In this document: piece by piece, positions 24,153-32,247 of the stretch | Layout: each line of letters begins with the position of its first letter | Position numbering within the stretch: the stretch's first letter is position 1 | Assembly (NCBI RefSeq): GCF_019749955.1 | Contig: NZ_JAIEPC010000051.1 | Location: 1 to 33,109, forward strand | Reading direction: 5' to 3' | DNA length: 33,109 bases | From: Sphingomonas sp. | Lineage (GTDB): Bacteria > Pseudomonadota > Alphaproteobacteria > Sphingomonadales > Sphingomonadaceae | Made by a program: the position numbers and the translations under genes | The notes under the pieces: generated by a model | The model's input: the letters and a program-made list of their open reading frames with translations, nothing else | Told to the model about the DNA's origin: nothing | The model's database searches: none

Positions 24153-25064
24153 ATGCGGATCGTCTTCATGGGAACCCCCGAATTCTCGGTGCCAGTGCTG
24201 CGGGCGCTGGTGGGTGCGGGGCATGACGTGGTCGCAAGCTACAGCCAGCCCCCCCGCCCCGCCGGGCGCGGCAAGGCGCTGACGCCGACGCCGGTCCATG
24301 CGGCGGCGGAGGCATTGGGCATCCCCGTGCGCACGCCGATGACGCTGCGCGATCCGCAAGCACAGGCCGATTTCGCGGCACTCAACGCTGATATTGCCGT
24401 CGTCGCCGCCTATGGCCTGATCCTGCCCAAGCCGATCCTCGCGGCGCCCCGGCTCGGTTGCCTCAACGTCCACGCCTCGCTGCTCCCGCGCTGGCGCGGC
24501 GCCGCGCCGATCCAGCGCGCGATCCTCGCGGGCGATGCCGAAACCGGCGTGTGCATCATGGGCATGGAAGCCGGACTCGACACCGGTCCGGTCCGCCTGC
24601 GCGATTCAACGCCGATCAACAGTAAGACGGCGGGCGACCTGACCGACGAGTTGAGCGCGATGGGCGCGCGACTGATGGTCGAAGTACTGGGTGACCTGGA
24701 GCGCTATCCGCCGGTGCCCCAGCCCGAGGACGGCATCACCTATGCCGCCAAGATCGACAAGGCCGAGGCCCGCATCGACTGGACGCAGTCCGCCAAAGCG
24801 ATCGAGCGCCAGGTCCGTGCGTTCAATCCCGCGCCCGGTGCATTTTTCGAGCATGCTGGTGAGCGGGTCAAACTACTGAGTGCGTATCTCCATCTCGATC
24901 CGATCGATGCCGCGCCGGGAACCGTCGTTGGCGGCGCCCTGGAGGTCGCTTGTGGACATGGAATACTGATTCCCCTCCACATCCAGCGCGCCGGACGTGG
25001 CGTCATGACGCCAGACGAGCTGCTGCGCGGCTTCCCGATCCCCGCCGGCACCCGGCTCGCGTGA
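24153..25064 (+). CDS. fmt: methionyl-tRNA formyltransferase
   Basis: Fmt formylates initiator Met-tRNA using 10-formyl-tetrahydrofolate. The 303-residue protein starts [19 protein letters not shown]. It has the catalytic triad Asn105, His107 ([17 protein letters not shown]) and Asp143 (GLDTGPV), and a C-terminal OB-like tRNA-binding domain containing [17 protein letters not shown]. The ATG at 24153 has GGAG five bases upstream; an in-frame codon 20 residues earlier gives a non-conserved leader. Its TGA overlaps the GTG of truA, so two tRNA-directed enzymes are translationally coupled. It diverges from recR and def. Confidence 0.97.
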   Translation: MRIVFMGTPEFSVPVLRALVGAGHDVVASYSQPPRPAGRGKALTPTPVHAAAEALGIPVRTPMTLRDPQAQADFAALNADIAVVAAYGLILPKPILAAPRLGCLNVHASLLPRWRGAAPIQRAILAGDAETGVCIMGMEAGLDTGPVRLRDSTPINSKTAGDLTDELSAMGARLMVEVLGDLERYPPVPQPEDGITYAAKIDKAEARIDWTQSAKAIERQVRAFNPAPGAFFEHAGERVKLLSAYLHLDPIDAAPGTVVGGALEVACGHGILIPLHIQRAGRGVMTPDELLRGFPIPAGTRLA

Positions 25065-25801
25065 CACGCTTTGCGCTGACGGTGGAGTATGACGGCCGCC
25101 CCTTCATGGGCTGGCAGCGGCAATCCCACGGCCCCAGTGTCCAGCAGGCGATCGAGGTAGCGATCGCCCGCATCGTCCGCGAAGACGCCGCCGTGCATGC
25201 CGCCGGCCGCACCGACGCCGGGGTGCACGCTCGCGGGATGCGCGCGCATGTCGACATCGCCCGCGCGATCACCCCGTTCCGGCTGATGGAGGGGCTCAAT
25301 GCCCTGCTCCGCCCCGCCCCGGTCGCCATCCTCGACTGCGTGGTCGTTCCCGACGACTGGCACGCGCGCTTTTCGTGCACCGCACGCCACTATGAATATC
25401 GCATCGCCAATCGCCGCGCGCCGCTGACGTTCGACAATGGGCTCGCGTGGCGCGTCCCTGCCGATCTTGATGCCGATGCAATGGCGGCGGGCGCAGCGCG
25501 GCTGGTCGGGCGGCATGATTTCACGACGTTCCGCTCGGCGCATTGCCAGGCCGACAGTCCGCTGCGCACGCTCGACCGACTCGACGTGGTGCGCGAGGGC
25601 GACACCATCCGCATGTTCGCCTCAGCCCGGTCGTTCCTGCATCATCAGGTGCGATCAATGGTCGGCTGCCTCGCGCTGGTCGGCCAAGGCAAATGGACGC
25701 CCGACGACATGACCGCCGCGCTCGAAGCCCGCGACCGCGCTGCGCTCGGGCTGAATGCCCCGCCCGACGGCCTCTTCTTCCTGCGCGCGGATTATCCCTG
25801 A
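25061..25801 (+). CDS. truA: tRNA pseudouridine(38-40) synthase TruA
   Basis: TruA converts uridines 38-40 in the anticodon arm of many tRNAs to pseudouridine. The 246-residue protein begins [20 protein letters not shown]. It has the catalytic Asp52 in [11 protein letters not shown], the RHYEYRI motif, [12 protein letters not shown] and the C-terminal [20 protein letters not shown]. The start is the GTG at 25061, overlapping the fmt stop in GTGA; reading the frame further upstream would run inside fmt. It is the last gene of the unit. A palindromic repeat (copy 2) follows 20 nt later, before the convergent RNA methyltransferase gene. Confidence 0.97.
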   Translation: MTRFALTVEYDGRPFMGWQRQSHGPSVQQAIEVAIARIVREDAAVHAAGRTDAGVHARGMRAHVDIARAITPFRLMEGLNALLRPAPVAILDCVVVPDDWHARFSCTARHYEYRIANRRAPLTFDNGLAWRVPADLDADAMAAGAARLVGRHDFTTFRSAHCQADSPLRTLDRLDVVREGDTIRMFASARSFLHHQVRSMVGCLALVGQGKWTPDDMTAALEARDRAALGLNAPPDGLFFLRADYP

Positions 25802-25821
25802 GCTTGAATCACTACCACCTG

Positions 25822-25914
25822 CCCCGTTCGTGCTGAGCTTGTCGAAGCACTGTCCTTCTTCTTCCAGCCGTTGGAAAAAGAAGGACAGCCCTTCGACAAG
25901 CTCAGGGCAAACGG
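25822..25914. repeat. nested palindromic intergenic repeat, copy 2
   Basis: Outer arms 25833-25847 and 25891-25905 are perfect 15-bp inverted repeats (CTGAGCTTGTCGAAG). Inner arms 25850-25866 and 25872-25888 pair at 16 of 17 positions around the loop GCCGT. The arms are separated only by 2-nt bulges, giving one long hairpin. It lies between the convergent ends of truA and the RNA methyltransferase gene, the same setting as copy 1. It is a better palindrome than copy 1, whose inner stem has more mismatches. Confidence 0.87.
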
Positions 25915-25940
25915 CAGGAACGGAAATTGACCACTGCTCT

Positions 25941-27128
25941 TTACCGGCTGAACCGCCCCACCAGTTCCACATGCGTCGACCAGCGGAACTGCCCGACCGG
26001 CTGCACCCAGTCGAGCCGATAGCCGCCCTCACAAATCGTCTTGGCATCACGCGCAAAACTGCTCGGATTGCAGGAAACATAAGCGACGACCGGCGCTCTG
26101 CTCAGCGCCAGTTGCTCGGCCTGTTCGCGCGCGCCCGCGCGCGGCGGATCCAGCACGATTGCGGCGAAGCGGTCGAGTTCGGCGGGCATCAGCGGGCGGC
26201 GGAGCAGGTCGCGGTGTTCGGCGAACACCGGCCGCTGCGCCCGCCCCGCCGCTGCCTTCAGCGCGAAAAAAGCGTCGCGCGCGCCCTCAGCGGCATAAAC
26301 CTTCCCCGGCAGCGCGAGGGTGAACGTCCCAAGCCCTGCGAACAAATCGGCCACCGTCACCGCGTCACCCACCGCCTCGCGCACCGCCGCAACCAGCGCC
26401 GTTTCACCCTCGGGCGTCGCTTGCAGGAAGGCCCCCGCCGGTAACGGCACCGGGAGACCGCCGAGCGTCACCGTTGCCTCGATCGGCTCGTAACGTGTCT
26501 CGGTGCCAAGCCCGCTGTCGATCGACAGCCGGGCAAGTCCTTGCGTCCGCCCGAATGCCGACAGCGCCTCAGCCGCCGCCAGCCCATCGGCCTCGACGCC
26601 GCGCAGCAGCAGATCAACGCCCTGATCGGCCAGCGTCATCACAATCTCAACCCGCCGCTTCGGCCGCATCAACGGCGGCAGCAGTTTTCGTAAAGGCGCC
26701 AGCAGCGCGAACAGCCGGGGATCGAGAATATGGCATTCGCTGAGGTCGACCAGCGCATGGCTGCCGCCTTCGCTGAAACCGATCACCAGCTTGCCCGATT
26801 TTTCGGCATGAAAAGTCGCCCGGCGGCGCGTGCGCGGCGGCGAAACAATTGCCGGGCGCACGTCAGTCTCCAATCCCTGCGCCGCCAAGCCGCCGATCAC
26901 CCGGTCGCGCACGAAATCGGCATAAGCGGCGTCGTCGATATGCTGGAGCTGACAGCCGCCGCACGTCGGGAAATGGCGGCACGGGGGCGCTTGCCGATTC
27001 GGCCCCGGCGCGACGCTGCCGTCGGCGCGCAACCAGTCGCCGGGGGCGGCGAGCGCGGCGTGGCGGCCATCGGCAGTGACGCCATCGCCCTTGGCCGCGA
27101 CGCGAATGATCAGGTCCGAGTCGGTCAT
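25941..27128 (-). CDS. class I SAM-dependent RNA (uracil-5-)methyltransferase, RlmD/RumA-like
   Basis: The 395-residue protein belongs to the TrmA/RlmC/RlmD group that makes 5-methyluridine in rRNA or tRNA. It has a short N-terminal TRAM-like part and four cysteines placed as 4Fe-4S ligands (Cys50, Cys56 and Cys59 in CRHFPTCGGC; Cys132 in LSECHIL). The SAM-binding segment VADLFAGLGTFTLAL, DPPRAGAREQ and the catalytic-cysteine motif VSCNPSSFARD follow. The C-terminal FRWSTHVELV replaces the usual PHT-HVE stretch yet keeps the His-Val-Glu. Which uridine is modified (23S U747, U1939 or other) cannot be told. Its ATG overlaps the nnr stop in ATGA. The 3' end faces repeat copy 2. Confidence 0.92.
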   Translation of the reverse strand: MTDSDLIIRVAAKGDGVTADGRHAALAAPGDWLRADGSVAPGPNRQAPPCRHFPTCGGCQLQHIDDAAYADFVRDRVIGGLAAQGLETDVRPAIVSPPRTRRRATFHAEKSGKLVIGFSEGGSHALVDLSECHILDPRLFALLAPLRKLLPPLMRPKRRVEIVMTLADQGVDLLLRGVEADGLAAAEALSAFGRTQGLARLSIDSGLGTETRYEPIEATVTLGGLPVPLPAGAFLQATPEGETALVAAVREAVGDAVTVADLFAGLGTFTLALPGKVYAAEGARDAFFALKAAAGRAQRPVFAEHRDLLRRPLMPAELDRFAAIVLDPPRAGAREQAEQLALSRAPVVAYVSCNPSSFARDAKTICEGGYRLDWVQPVGQFRWSTHVELVGRFSR

Positions 27129-28495
27129 ATGCTTGCCCTAGCCGATGTCATGGCCCGCGCGAGATCATCGGCAATGAAGGCGCCACCCAGCCGCCGCGCG
27201 GCATCAGCATGCAACCACACCCCCGCCTCGGCGGCGAATAGCGGATCAAGGCCGCCCGCGAGCAGCCCCGCAATCGCACCCGCGAGCACATCGCCCGTCC
27301 CTGCCGTGGACAGCCAGCAGCGCGCATCTGACGCCACGCGAATCCGCCCATCGGGCGCGGCGATCACCGTGTCGGCGCCCTTGAACACCACCACCGCCCC
27401 GCTCCGCACGGCGGCAGCAAGCGTGCGGTCGATCTTGTTGCCCGCGCCTTCGCCGAACAGCGCGGCAAATTCACCGGCATGCGGGGTGAGGATCACCGGC
27501 GCGGCGCGCGTACGCAGCGCTTCGGGGTCGATCAGATGGAGCGCATCGCCATCGATCACGAGCGGATGACCGCTCGCGAGCGCCGCCGCCAACCGCTCGC
27601 GCGCGCGCGCATCGCGGCCGAGTCCCGGCCCGACCAACACGGCGCCAATGCGCCTGTCATCCAGCGCGGCGGCATCATAAGCGCGGTGCACGATGGCGTC
27701 TGGCCCACCCTGCCCGCCGAGCATCACCACATAACCCGCCCCGGCGCGGAGGGCTGCTTCGCCCGCGAGCGCAGTCGCACCGGGCATCGCGCCACCGATG
27801 ATGGCGACCATGCCGCGCGAATATTTATGCGCGTAGGGGCCGGGCGTTCTCAGCACCGGCCGCGCGACAACGCGTGTCGGGCGTGGCACGTCGATCCCCA
27901 GCTCGACCAGCTTCACCGCACCACAGATGGACGCACCCGGCTGCAGTACATGTGCCGGTTTCAGCGCCCCGAGCGCGAGCGTCAGATGGGCATCCGGCAC
28001 GCGACCCAGCGGCTCGGCGCGATCGGCCTCCAGCCCGCTCGGCACATCAACCGCCATCACCAAACGCGCCGCGCGCGCGAACCGTGCAAACGGCGCCGCC
28101 AAGCCGGGATCGAGTGCACGGGTCAGCCCCGTGCCGAACAGGCAATCGACCAGCACCGGCGCCGGTTCCGCATCCAGCGCTTCGACCGGCCCATCCCACC
28201 CTGCCCGCGCGGCGGCCGCAATGTCGGTGCGCGGTTCCCCGCTCGCCGCCACGCGCACAGCAAGGCCCTCACGGCGCAAGATACGCGCCGCGACATAGCC
28301 ATCGCCGCCATTATTGCCGGGGCCGCACAGGAACAATATCTCGCTCCCGCTCGCCAACCGCCGCACCCAATCGGCGACCCCAGCCCCGGCGCGCTGCATC
28401 AGCGTCGCCGCCGATGTGCCCTCAGCAATGGCAATGTCCTCAGCCGCGCGCATCTGGGCCGCCGTCACGATCGGCGCGCCCTCCAGCGACATCAT
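27125..28495 (-). CDS. nnr: bifunctional NAD(P)H-hydrate repair enzyme (epimerase and ADP-dependent dehydratase)
   Basis: Nnr repairs hydrated, inactive NADHX and NADPHX. The 456-residue protein fuses two domains. The N-terminal YjeF epimerase (to about residue 210) has MRAAEDIAIAEGTS, the phosphate loop CGPGNNGGDGYVAARIL and AVDVPSGLEAD. The C-terminal ribokinase-like dehydratase has HKYSRGMVAIIGG, GPGLGRD, LTPHAGEFAALFG and the catalytic STAGTGDVLAGAIAG. Both domains look complete. The ATG at 28495 overlaps the stop of the lipoprotein gene upstream, and its own stop overlaps the RNA methyltransferase start, so three genes are coupled. Adjacency to RNA methylation is probably an operon convenience. 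Confidence 0.96.
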   Translation of the reverse strand: MMSLEGAPIVTAAQMRAAEDIAIAEGTSAATLMQRAGAGVADWVRRLASGSEILFLCGPGNNGGDGYVAARILRREGLAVRVAASGEPRTDIAAAARAGWDGPVEALDAEPAPVLVDCLFGTGLTRALDPGLAAPFARFARAARLVMAVDVPSGLEADRAEPLGRVPDAHLTLALGALKPAHVLQPGASICGAVKLVELGIDVPRPTRVVARPVLRTPGPYAHKYSRGMVAIIGGAMPGATALAGEAALRAGAGYVVMLGGQGGPDAIVHRAYDAAALDDRRIGAVLVGPGLGRDARARERLAAALASGHPLVIDGDALHLIDPEALRTRAAPVILTPHAGEFAALFGEGAGNKIDRTLAAAVRSGAVVVFKGADTVIAAPDGRIRVASDARCWLSTAGTGDVLAGAIAGLLAGGLDPLFAAEAGVWLHADAARRLGGAFIADDLARAMTSARASI

Positions 28496-28875
28496 TTGCG
28501 CGGCTTGACCGTTGCCGGCAGCCGGTAGCGGTCGTCCCCCAAAGCGACTTCGATCTGGTCGGCGCCAACGATGCTGACTTTGGCGGTCTCGGCGCCATCG
28601 GCGGCAATCACGCCGCGCCCATCCTTGGTGACGAGCAGGCGATGGAAGCCGCCGTCGGGATGACCGATTGTCAGCACCAGCCCGTCGGGGCCCGTCACCC
28701 GATCAATGGTACAGTCGCGCGCGAAATCGCTCGATCCGCCGCGCGCGCACATGATCCGTCCGGACTCATCGGCCTCGGCGCCTTGTCTCGCCTCGGCCTT
28801 GGTCAGCACGGTGGCATCGGGCTTCGATTGCCCGCACCCGGCGAGCAAAAGTGGCAAAAGGATCAGCAAGCGCAT
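28492..28875 (-). CDS. putative lipoprotein, unknown function
   Basis: I do not recognise this 127-residue protein. It begins MRLLILLPLLLAGCGQSKP, a lipoprotein signal with lipobox LAGC and acylated Cys14. A predicted beta-rich periplasmic domain follows, with two cysteines (IMCARGG and RDCTIDRV) that could form one disulfide, and a basic C-terminus. The ATG at 28875 is chosen because it starts the signal peptide; the open frame upstream encodes an unlikely basic leader inside the neighbouring gene. It lies 7 nt after the N-formylglutamate amidohydrolase-like gene and its stop overlaps nnr, so it is part of that operon. Confidence 0.8.
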   Translation of the reverse strand: MRLLILLPLLLAGCGQSKPDATVLTKAEARQGAEADESGRIMCARGGSSDFARDCTIDRVTGPDGLVLTIGHPDGGFHRLLVTKDGRGVIAADGAETAKVSIVGADQIEVALGDDRYRLPATVKPRK

Positions 28876-28882
28876 GGCGGCG

Positions 28883-29638
28883 CTATAGCCCGGTACCGGC
28901 AGGCGGCGCCAGCCTTGCGACGATCGCCAGCAGCATCGGCGCGAGGATATCGGCCCATTTCGCGACACCTTGAGGCGATTCGATGCCGTCGTTGCGGACT
29001 TCGATCGCGAAGCTGGCGATGCCGCTCGCCTCGGCATGGCGATTGAGCGTCATGTTGAGCTGGCGCCCCGAATAGGGTTCGTTGTCGCCGGTCTCAAAGC
29101 CTTGCGCGCGGAGCAACTCGATCGCGAGGCGAGCCGCGCGGGTGTCGCGGTTATAGAGGATGCCGACCGGCCACGGGCGCGGCGCCCCGCCGGTTTCAAG
29201 CGCAGGCGTGAAGCTGTGGATCGCGGCAATCAGCGTCGGACGCGTGGTCCTCACCAGCTCCGCGATCGTCCGGTGATAGGGCGCGTGAAAGCGGGTAATC
29301 CGATCGTGCCGGTCGGCGCCGATATTGCCGGGGATCACATGGCCGTCGCTGACCGTCGGGATCAGGCCGGAGTGATCGGGCGGGCGGTGGAAATCGATCA
29401 CCAGCCGCGACACCGTCGCCAGCACCGCCGGTGCGCCAAGCCGCGCCGCCAGTTCCCGCGTCAGATCACCCGCGCCAATGTCGATTGCAATGTGCCGGTC
29501 CAGCAGATCAGCCTCGATGCCAAGATCGATCCCGTCGGGTACCGCATTCGAAGCGTGATCGCACAGCAGCAGGATCGGCCCGGTCCCGGCACTCACCTGC
29601 GGGTCGGCGGGGCTGGCGAAGGGCAGCGACCACGTCAC
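28883..29638 (-). CDS. N-formylglutamate amidohydrolase family protein
   Basis: This 251-residue protein is in the N-formylglutamate amidohydrolase (HutG-like) family of zinc amidohydrolases. Conserved segments are LLLCDHASNAVP, RHIAIDIGAGDLTREL, SRLVIDFHRPPDH, ITRFHAPYHRTI, IAAIHSFTPAL and a C-terminal SFAIEVRNDGI. The histidines and acidic residues in these segments are the likely metal and catalytic set. The start is the least certain part. The GTG at 29638 precedes the conserved region by about 20 residues, but AAGGG is only 2 bases away, so a nearby start is possible. No hut genes are adjacent, so a histidine-degradation role is not supported; some members act on other N-acyl amino acids. 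It heads the lipoprotein-nnr-rlmD-like unit. Confidence 0.88.
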   Translation of the reverse strand: MTWSLPFASPADPQVSAGTGPILLLCDHASNAVPDGIDLGIEADLLDRHIAIDIGAGDLTRELAARLGAPAVLATVSRLVIDFHRPPDHSGLIPTVSDGHVIPGNIGADRHDRITRFHAPYHRTIAELVRTTRPTLIAAIHSFTPALETGGAPRPWPVGILYNRDTRAARLAIELLRAQGFETGDNEPYSGRQLNMTLNRHAEASGIASFAIEVRNDGIESPQGVAKWADILAPMLLAIVARLAPPAGTGL

Positions 29639-29729
29639 TGCCCTTCGGCCCCAATGACGCCCGGGGGACGGGGGCCATCTGCGAACGCGCCGGGGTTGAC
29701 GACGGATCCGCTTGAAGGCGCACGCAGCA

Positions 29730-29769
29730 AGAGTCGCGCCAATCCCCAATCGCCGTCGATTGCGACTCT
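29730..29769 (-). terminator. possible hairpin downstream of ispE
   Basis: AGAGTCGC (29730-29737) and GCGACTCT (29762-29769) are perfect 8-bp inverted repeats around a 24-nt loop, in the 169-bp gap between ispE and the next minus-strand gene. There is no T-run after the stem, and the loop is large, so termination is only a possibility. The rest of the gap shows no gene. The promoter of the N-formylglutamate amidohydrolase-like gene should be here, but I cannot pick it out. Confidence 0.3.
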
Positions 29770-29807
29770 ACGGGCCCGCGCTAGTCCCGCGCTGGCACGC
29801 AAAAGCG

Positions 29808-30638
29808 TCACGCGAGTGCCGATTCGAGACACCACCAGCCCGCCTGCTCGCGGCGGATCGCGACCGCCGCATCGGCGCAGGCGTCCTCGTCATCGAACAG
29901 CGCAAAGCAGGTCGCACCCGATCCTGACATGCGCGCCAGCGTCACCCCCGGCATTGCCGCCAGCCGCGCCACCACATCGCCGATCACCGGCGCCAGCGTG
30001 CGGGCCATCGGCTCCAGATCATTGCGTCCCGCCAGCGCCCGCGCCAGCAGCGTCCCCTCGCCGAGCGGCCCCCGGTCGACACCGTCCCACAGGCGGAACA
30101 CTGCCCCGGTCGACACCGCAACGCCGGGATTGACCAGCAGCACCGGCACGCCGCTCAGCCCGTCGATCGGCACAAGCTGCTCGCCCTTGCCCGTACCGAC
30201 CGCGCTGCGCCCCAGCAGACAGGCCGGCACATCAGCACCGAGCGTCTCGGCAATCGCGAACAACCGCGCGTCATCGGTCGCAACACCGCCGAGCCGCGCC
30301 AGCGCGCGCAGCGTCGCGGCGGCATCGGCCGACCCACCACCGATGCCCGACGCAATCGGCAAATGCTTGTCGAGCGTGATCGCCCAGGGGCCGCCGCCAA
30401 ACTGCGCCGCAAAAGCGCTCGCCGCGCGCGTGACGAGATTGTCGCCCTCGCCCTGCAACGCCGCTCCAAACGGCCCTGTCAGCGCGAACGACGCCGTGTC
30501 GCTCGGCTCGACCCGGATTGTGTCGCCGTGGCGCAGAAAGGCGAACAATGTTTCGAGTTCGTGATAGCCATCGTCGCGCCGCGCGCGGACGTGGAGCGCC
30601 AGATTGATCTTGGCGGGCGCGACTTCGTCGATGATCAT
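29808..30638 (-). CDS. ispE: 4-diphosphocytidyl-2-C-methyl-D-erythritol kinase
   Basis: IspE phosphorylates the 2-hydroxyl of CDP-methylerythritol in the MEP route to isoprenoids. The 276-residue GHMP kinase begins MIIDEVAPAKINLALHV (substrate-binding Lys10). It has the ATP-binding glycine-rich motif LPIASGIGGGSADAAATL, NDLEPMARTLAPVI and the C-terminal GHMP motif MSGSGATCFALF. The ATG at 30638 follows the TPR gene stop after one base (TGA-C-ATG), so the two are probably coupled. No other isoprenoid gene is nearby. The MEP pathway supplies carotenoids and quinones; ubiquinone is the acceptor for ETF-QO encoded two genes upstream, but this link may be coincidental. Confidence 0.96.
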   Translation of the reverse strand: MIIDEVAPAKINLALHVRARRDDGYHELETLFAFLRHGDTIRVEPSDTASFALTGPFGAALQGEGDNLVTRAASAFAAQFGGGPWAITLDKHLPIASGIGGGSADAAATLRALARLGGVATDDARLFAIAETLGADVPACLLGRSAVGTGKGEQLVPIDGLSGVPVLLVNPGVAVSTGAVFRLWDGVDRGPLGEGTLLARALAGRNDLEPMARTLAPVIGDVVARLAAMPGVTLARMSGSGATCFALFDDEDACADAAVAIRREQAGWWCLESALA

Positions 30639-30639
30639 G

Positions 30640-32247
30640 TCAGCGCTGCGCAGGTCCGTTGGCGATCTTGGCGGCGATCCGCGCGGCATCGTCATCCTTG
30701 GCGAGCAGCTTGGCGGCGGCCCAGGCATAGCGCGCCTCGAACCGGCGACCGACATGCCAATAGGCATCGCCCAGATGCTCGCTGATCGTGCCGTTGTCGG
30801 GCGAGCCTTCCGCCGCGCGTTCGAGCAGGGGCAACGCGCGCGACGCATCGCCGCCGAGCAGATAGGACCAGGCCAGCGAATCGAGGATCGAATCATCCCC
30901 GGGCCGCAGCGCCGCCGCGCGTTCGAGCAGCTTGCGCGCTTCGGCAATATCGCCGCCATTTTCGAGCGCACCATAGCCCAGATAGTTGAGCGCGATTGGC
31001 TGATCAGGGGCAAGCGCGACCGACTTTTCGATCAGCGGCTTCGCCTCGCGCCAACGCCCTGCCCGGTCGAGCGCGCTGCCGGCCTGAAGATAGAGCAACC
31101 ACCCCGCATCTCCCCCCGCCCGCGCGATCGCGCGTCGATAGACCAGCGCCGCATCGCCATAACGCGCGTTCGCCATCAGCAGATCGGCTTCACGCCGCAG
31201 TGCATCGACATCGGCGTCGGGTGCCTCCGCGAGCTTGGTCGCCGCCGTCAAGGCATCGGCCGTCTTCCCCGCGCGCCGTAGCAGCGCGACTCGCTCGGTC
31301 TGCGCATCGCCGAACCACGCGCTGTCGGGCGTAATCATATCGAGCGCGCCGAGCGCCGCGGGCAGCGCGCCCTCACCCGCCAGCGCGCGCGCCAGCAACA
31401 GCCGGGCACGATCATAGCGCGGATCGAGCTTCAACGCCGCGCGCGCCAGCACGATTGCCAGCGGCGCAGTGTCCTCATCGATCAGATCAGCGCCAAGCCG
31501 CGTGTAGAAGCGCGCGATGCCAAATGCCGCGATCGGCTGCGTGGCGGCAGCCGCGTCGATACGGTCCTTCTCGCGCAACAACTGCTGCGCCTCCGCCGCG
31601 CCATCATTCGCGACCAGCAGTTGCGCCGCGCTCAGCCGCAGGTCGCGGTCATCGGGCTCGGCGACGAGCAGCGCTTCGACTGCGACCACACCGTCGCGCT
31701 TGCGCCCCGCCGCCAGCGTGATCAGCGCGCGCGCTTCGGTGGTGTAGCGCGCACCGAGCGACCGACGCGGCAGCCCGTCGAACTGCGCCAGCGCCCGCTT
31801 GGGGTCAGTACCGACGATCGTCCAGGCGCGCAGCGGGGGCGCGACAAAGTCGAGCGGCCCTGCCGAGATTTTGGTGAGCGCGGCTTGTGTCGCGGCGTTG
31901 TTGCCGCCGCGCACGGCATCAGCCAGCGCGAGCAGCGCGGTATCGCCGGGTTCGACATCGGCGCTCTCGAGCACCGCGCGCGCCCGCGTCACCAATGCGT
32001 CATCGCCCGCCTGCAATCCTGCGCGATAGGCGCGGATCGCGATCACCACATTGCCCGGTGCCGCATCCAGTGCGCGCGCATAATCCGCCGCCGCCCGGTC
32101 CCCCCGGCCATCGGCATCGGCCGCCCGCGCCCTAACATAGGCCGCGAGATCGCCCGGATCGCCCCCCGCCTGCGCGGGTACGGCGAGGCCGACAGCCATA
32201 AACACAAACGCGATACGCCTACATATTGGGGTAATTGGGGCCTCCAC
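30640..32247 (-). CDS. TPR-repeat protein, probably exported
   Basis: From the GTG at 32247 the 535-residue protein begins MEAPITPICRRIAFVFMAVG and ends its signal peptide in PAQA before GGDPGD. After this come many alanine-rich helical hairpins recognisable as tetratricopeptide repeats, clearest at the C-terminus: ALNYLGYGALENGGDIAEA, ILDSLAWSYLLGGDASRA and ISEHLGDAYWHVGRRFEA. TPR arrays bind other proteins, and several exported TPR proteins of this build act in envelope assembly. The start is uncertain: an ATG at 32199 would leave only a short uncharged leader, whereas 32247 gives a basic n-region but overlaps the ETF-QO gene by 29 bases. It is positioned between ETF-QO and ispE. Confidence 0.85.
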   Translation of the reverse strand: MEAPITPICRRIAFVFMAVGLAVPAQAGGDPGDLAAYVRARAADADGRGDRAAADYARALDAAPGNVVIAIRAYRAGLQAGDDALVTRARAVLESADVEPGDTALLALADAVRGGNNAATQAALTKISAGPLDFVAPPLRAWTIVGTDPKRALAQFDGLPRRSLGARYTTEARALITLAAGRKRDGVVAVEALLVAEPDDRDLRLSAAQLLVANDGAAEAQQLLREKDRIDAAAATQPIAAFGIARFYTRLGADLIDEDTAPLAIVLARAALKLDPRYDRARLLLARALAGEGALPAALGALDMITPDSAWFGDAQTERVALLRRAGKTADALTAATKLAEAPDADVDALRREADLLMANARYGDAALVYRRAIARAGGDAGWLLYLQAGSALDRAGRWREAKPLIEKSVALAPDQPIALNYLGYGALENGGDIAEARKLLERAAALRPGDDSILDSLAWSYLLGGDASRALPLLERAAEGSPDNGTISEHLGDAYWHVGRRFEARYAWAAAKLLAKDDDAARIAAKIANGPAQR

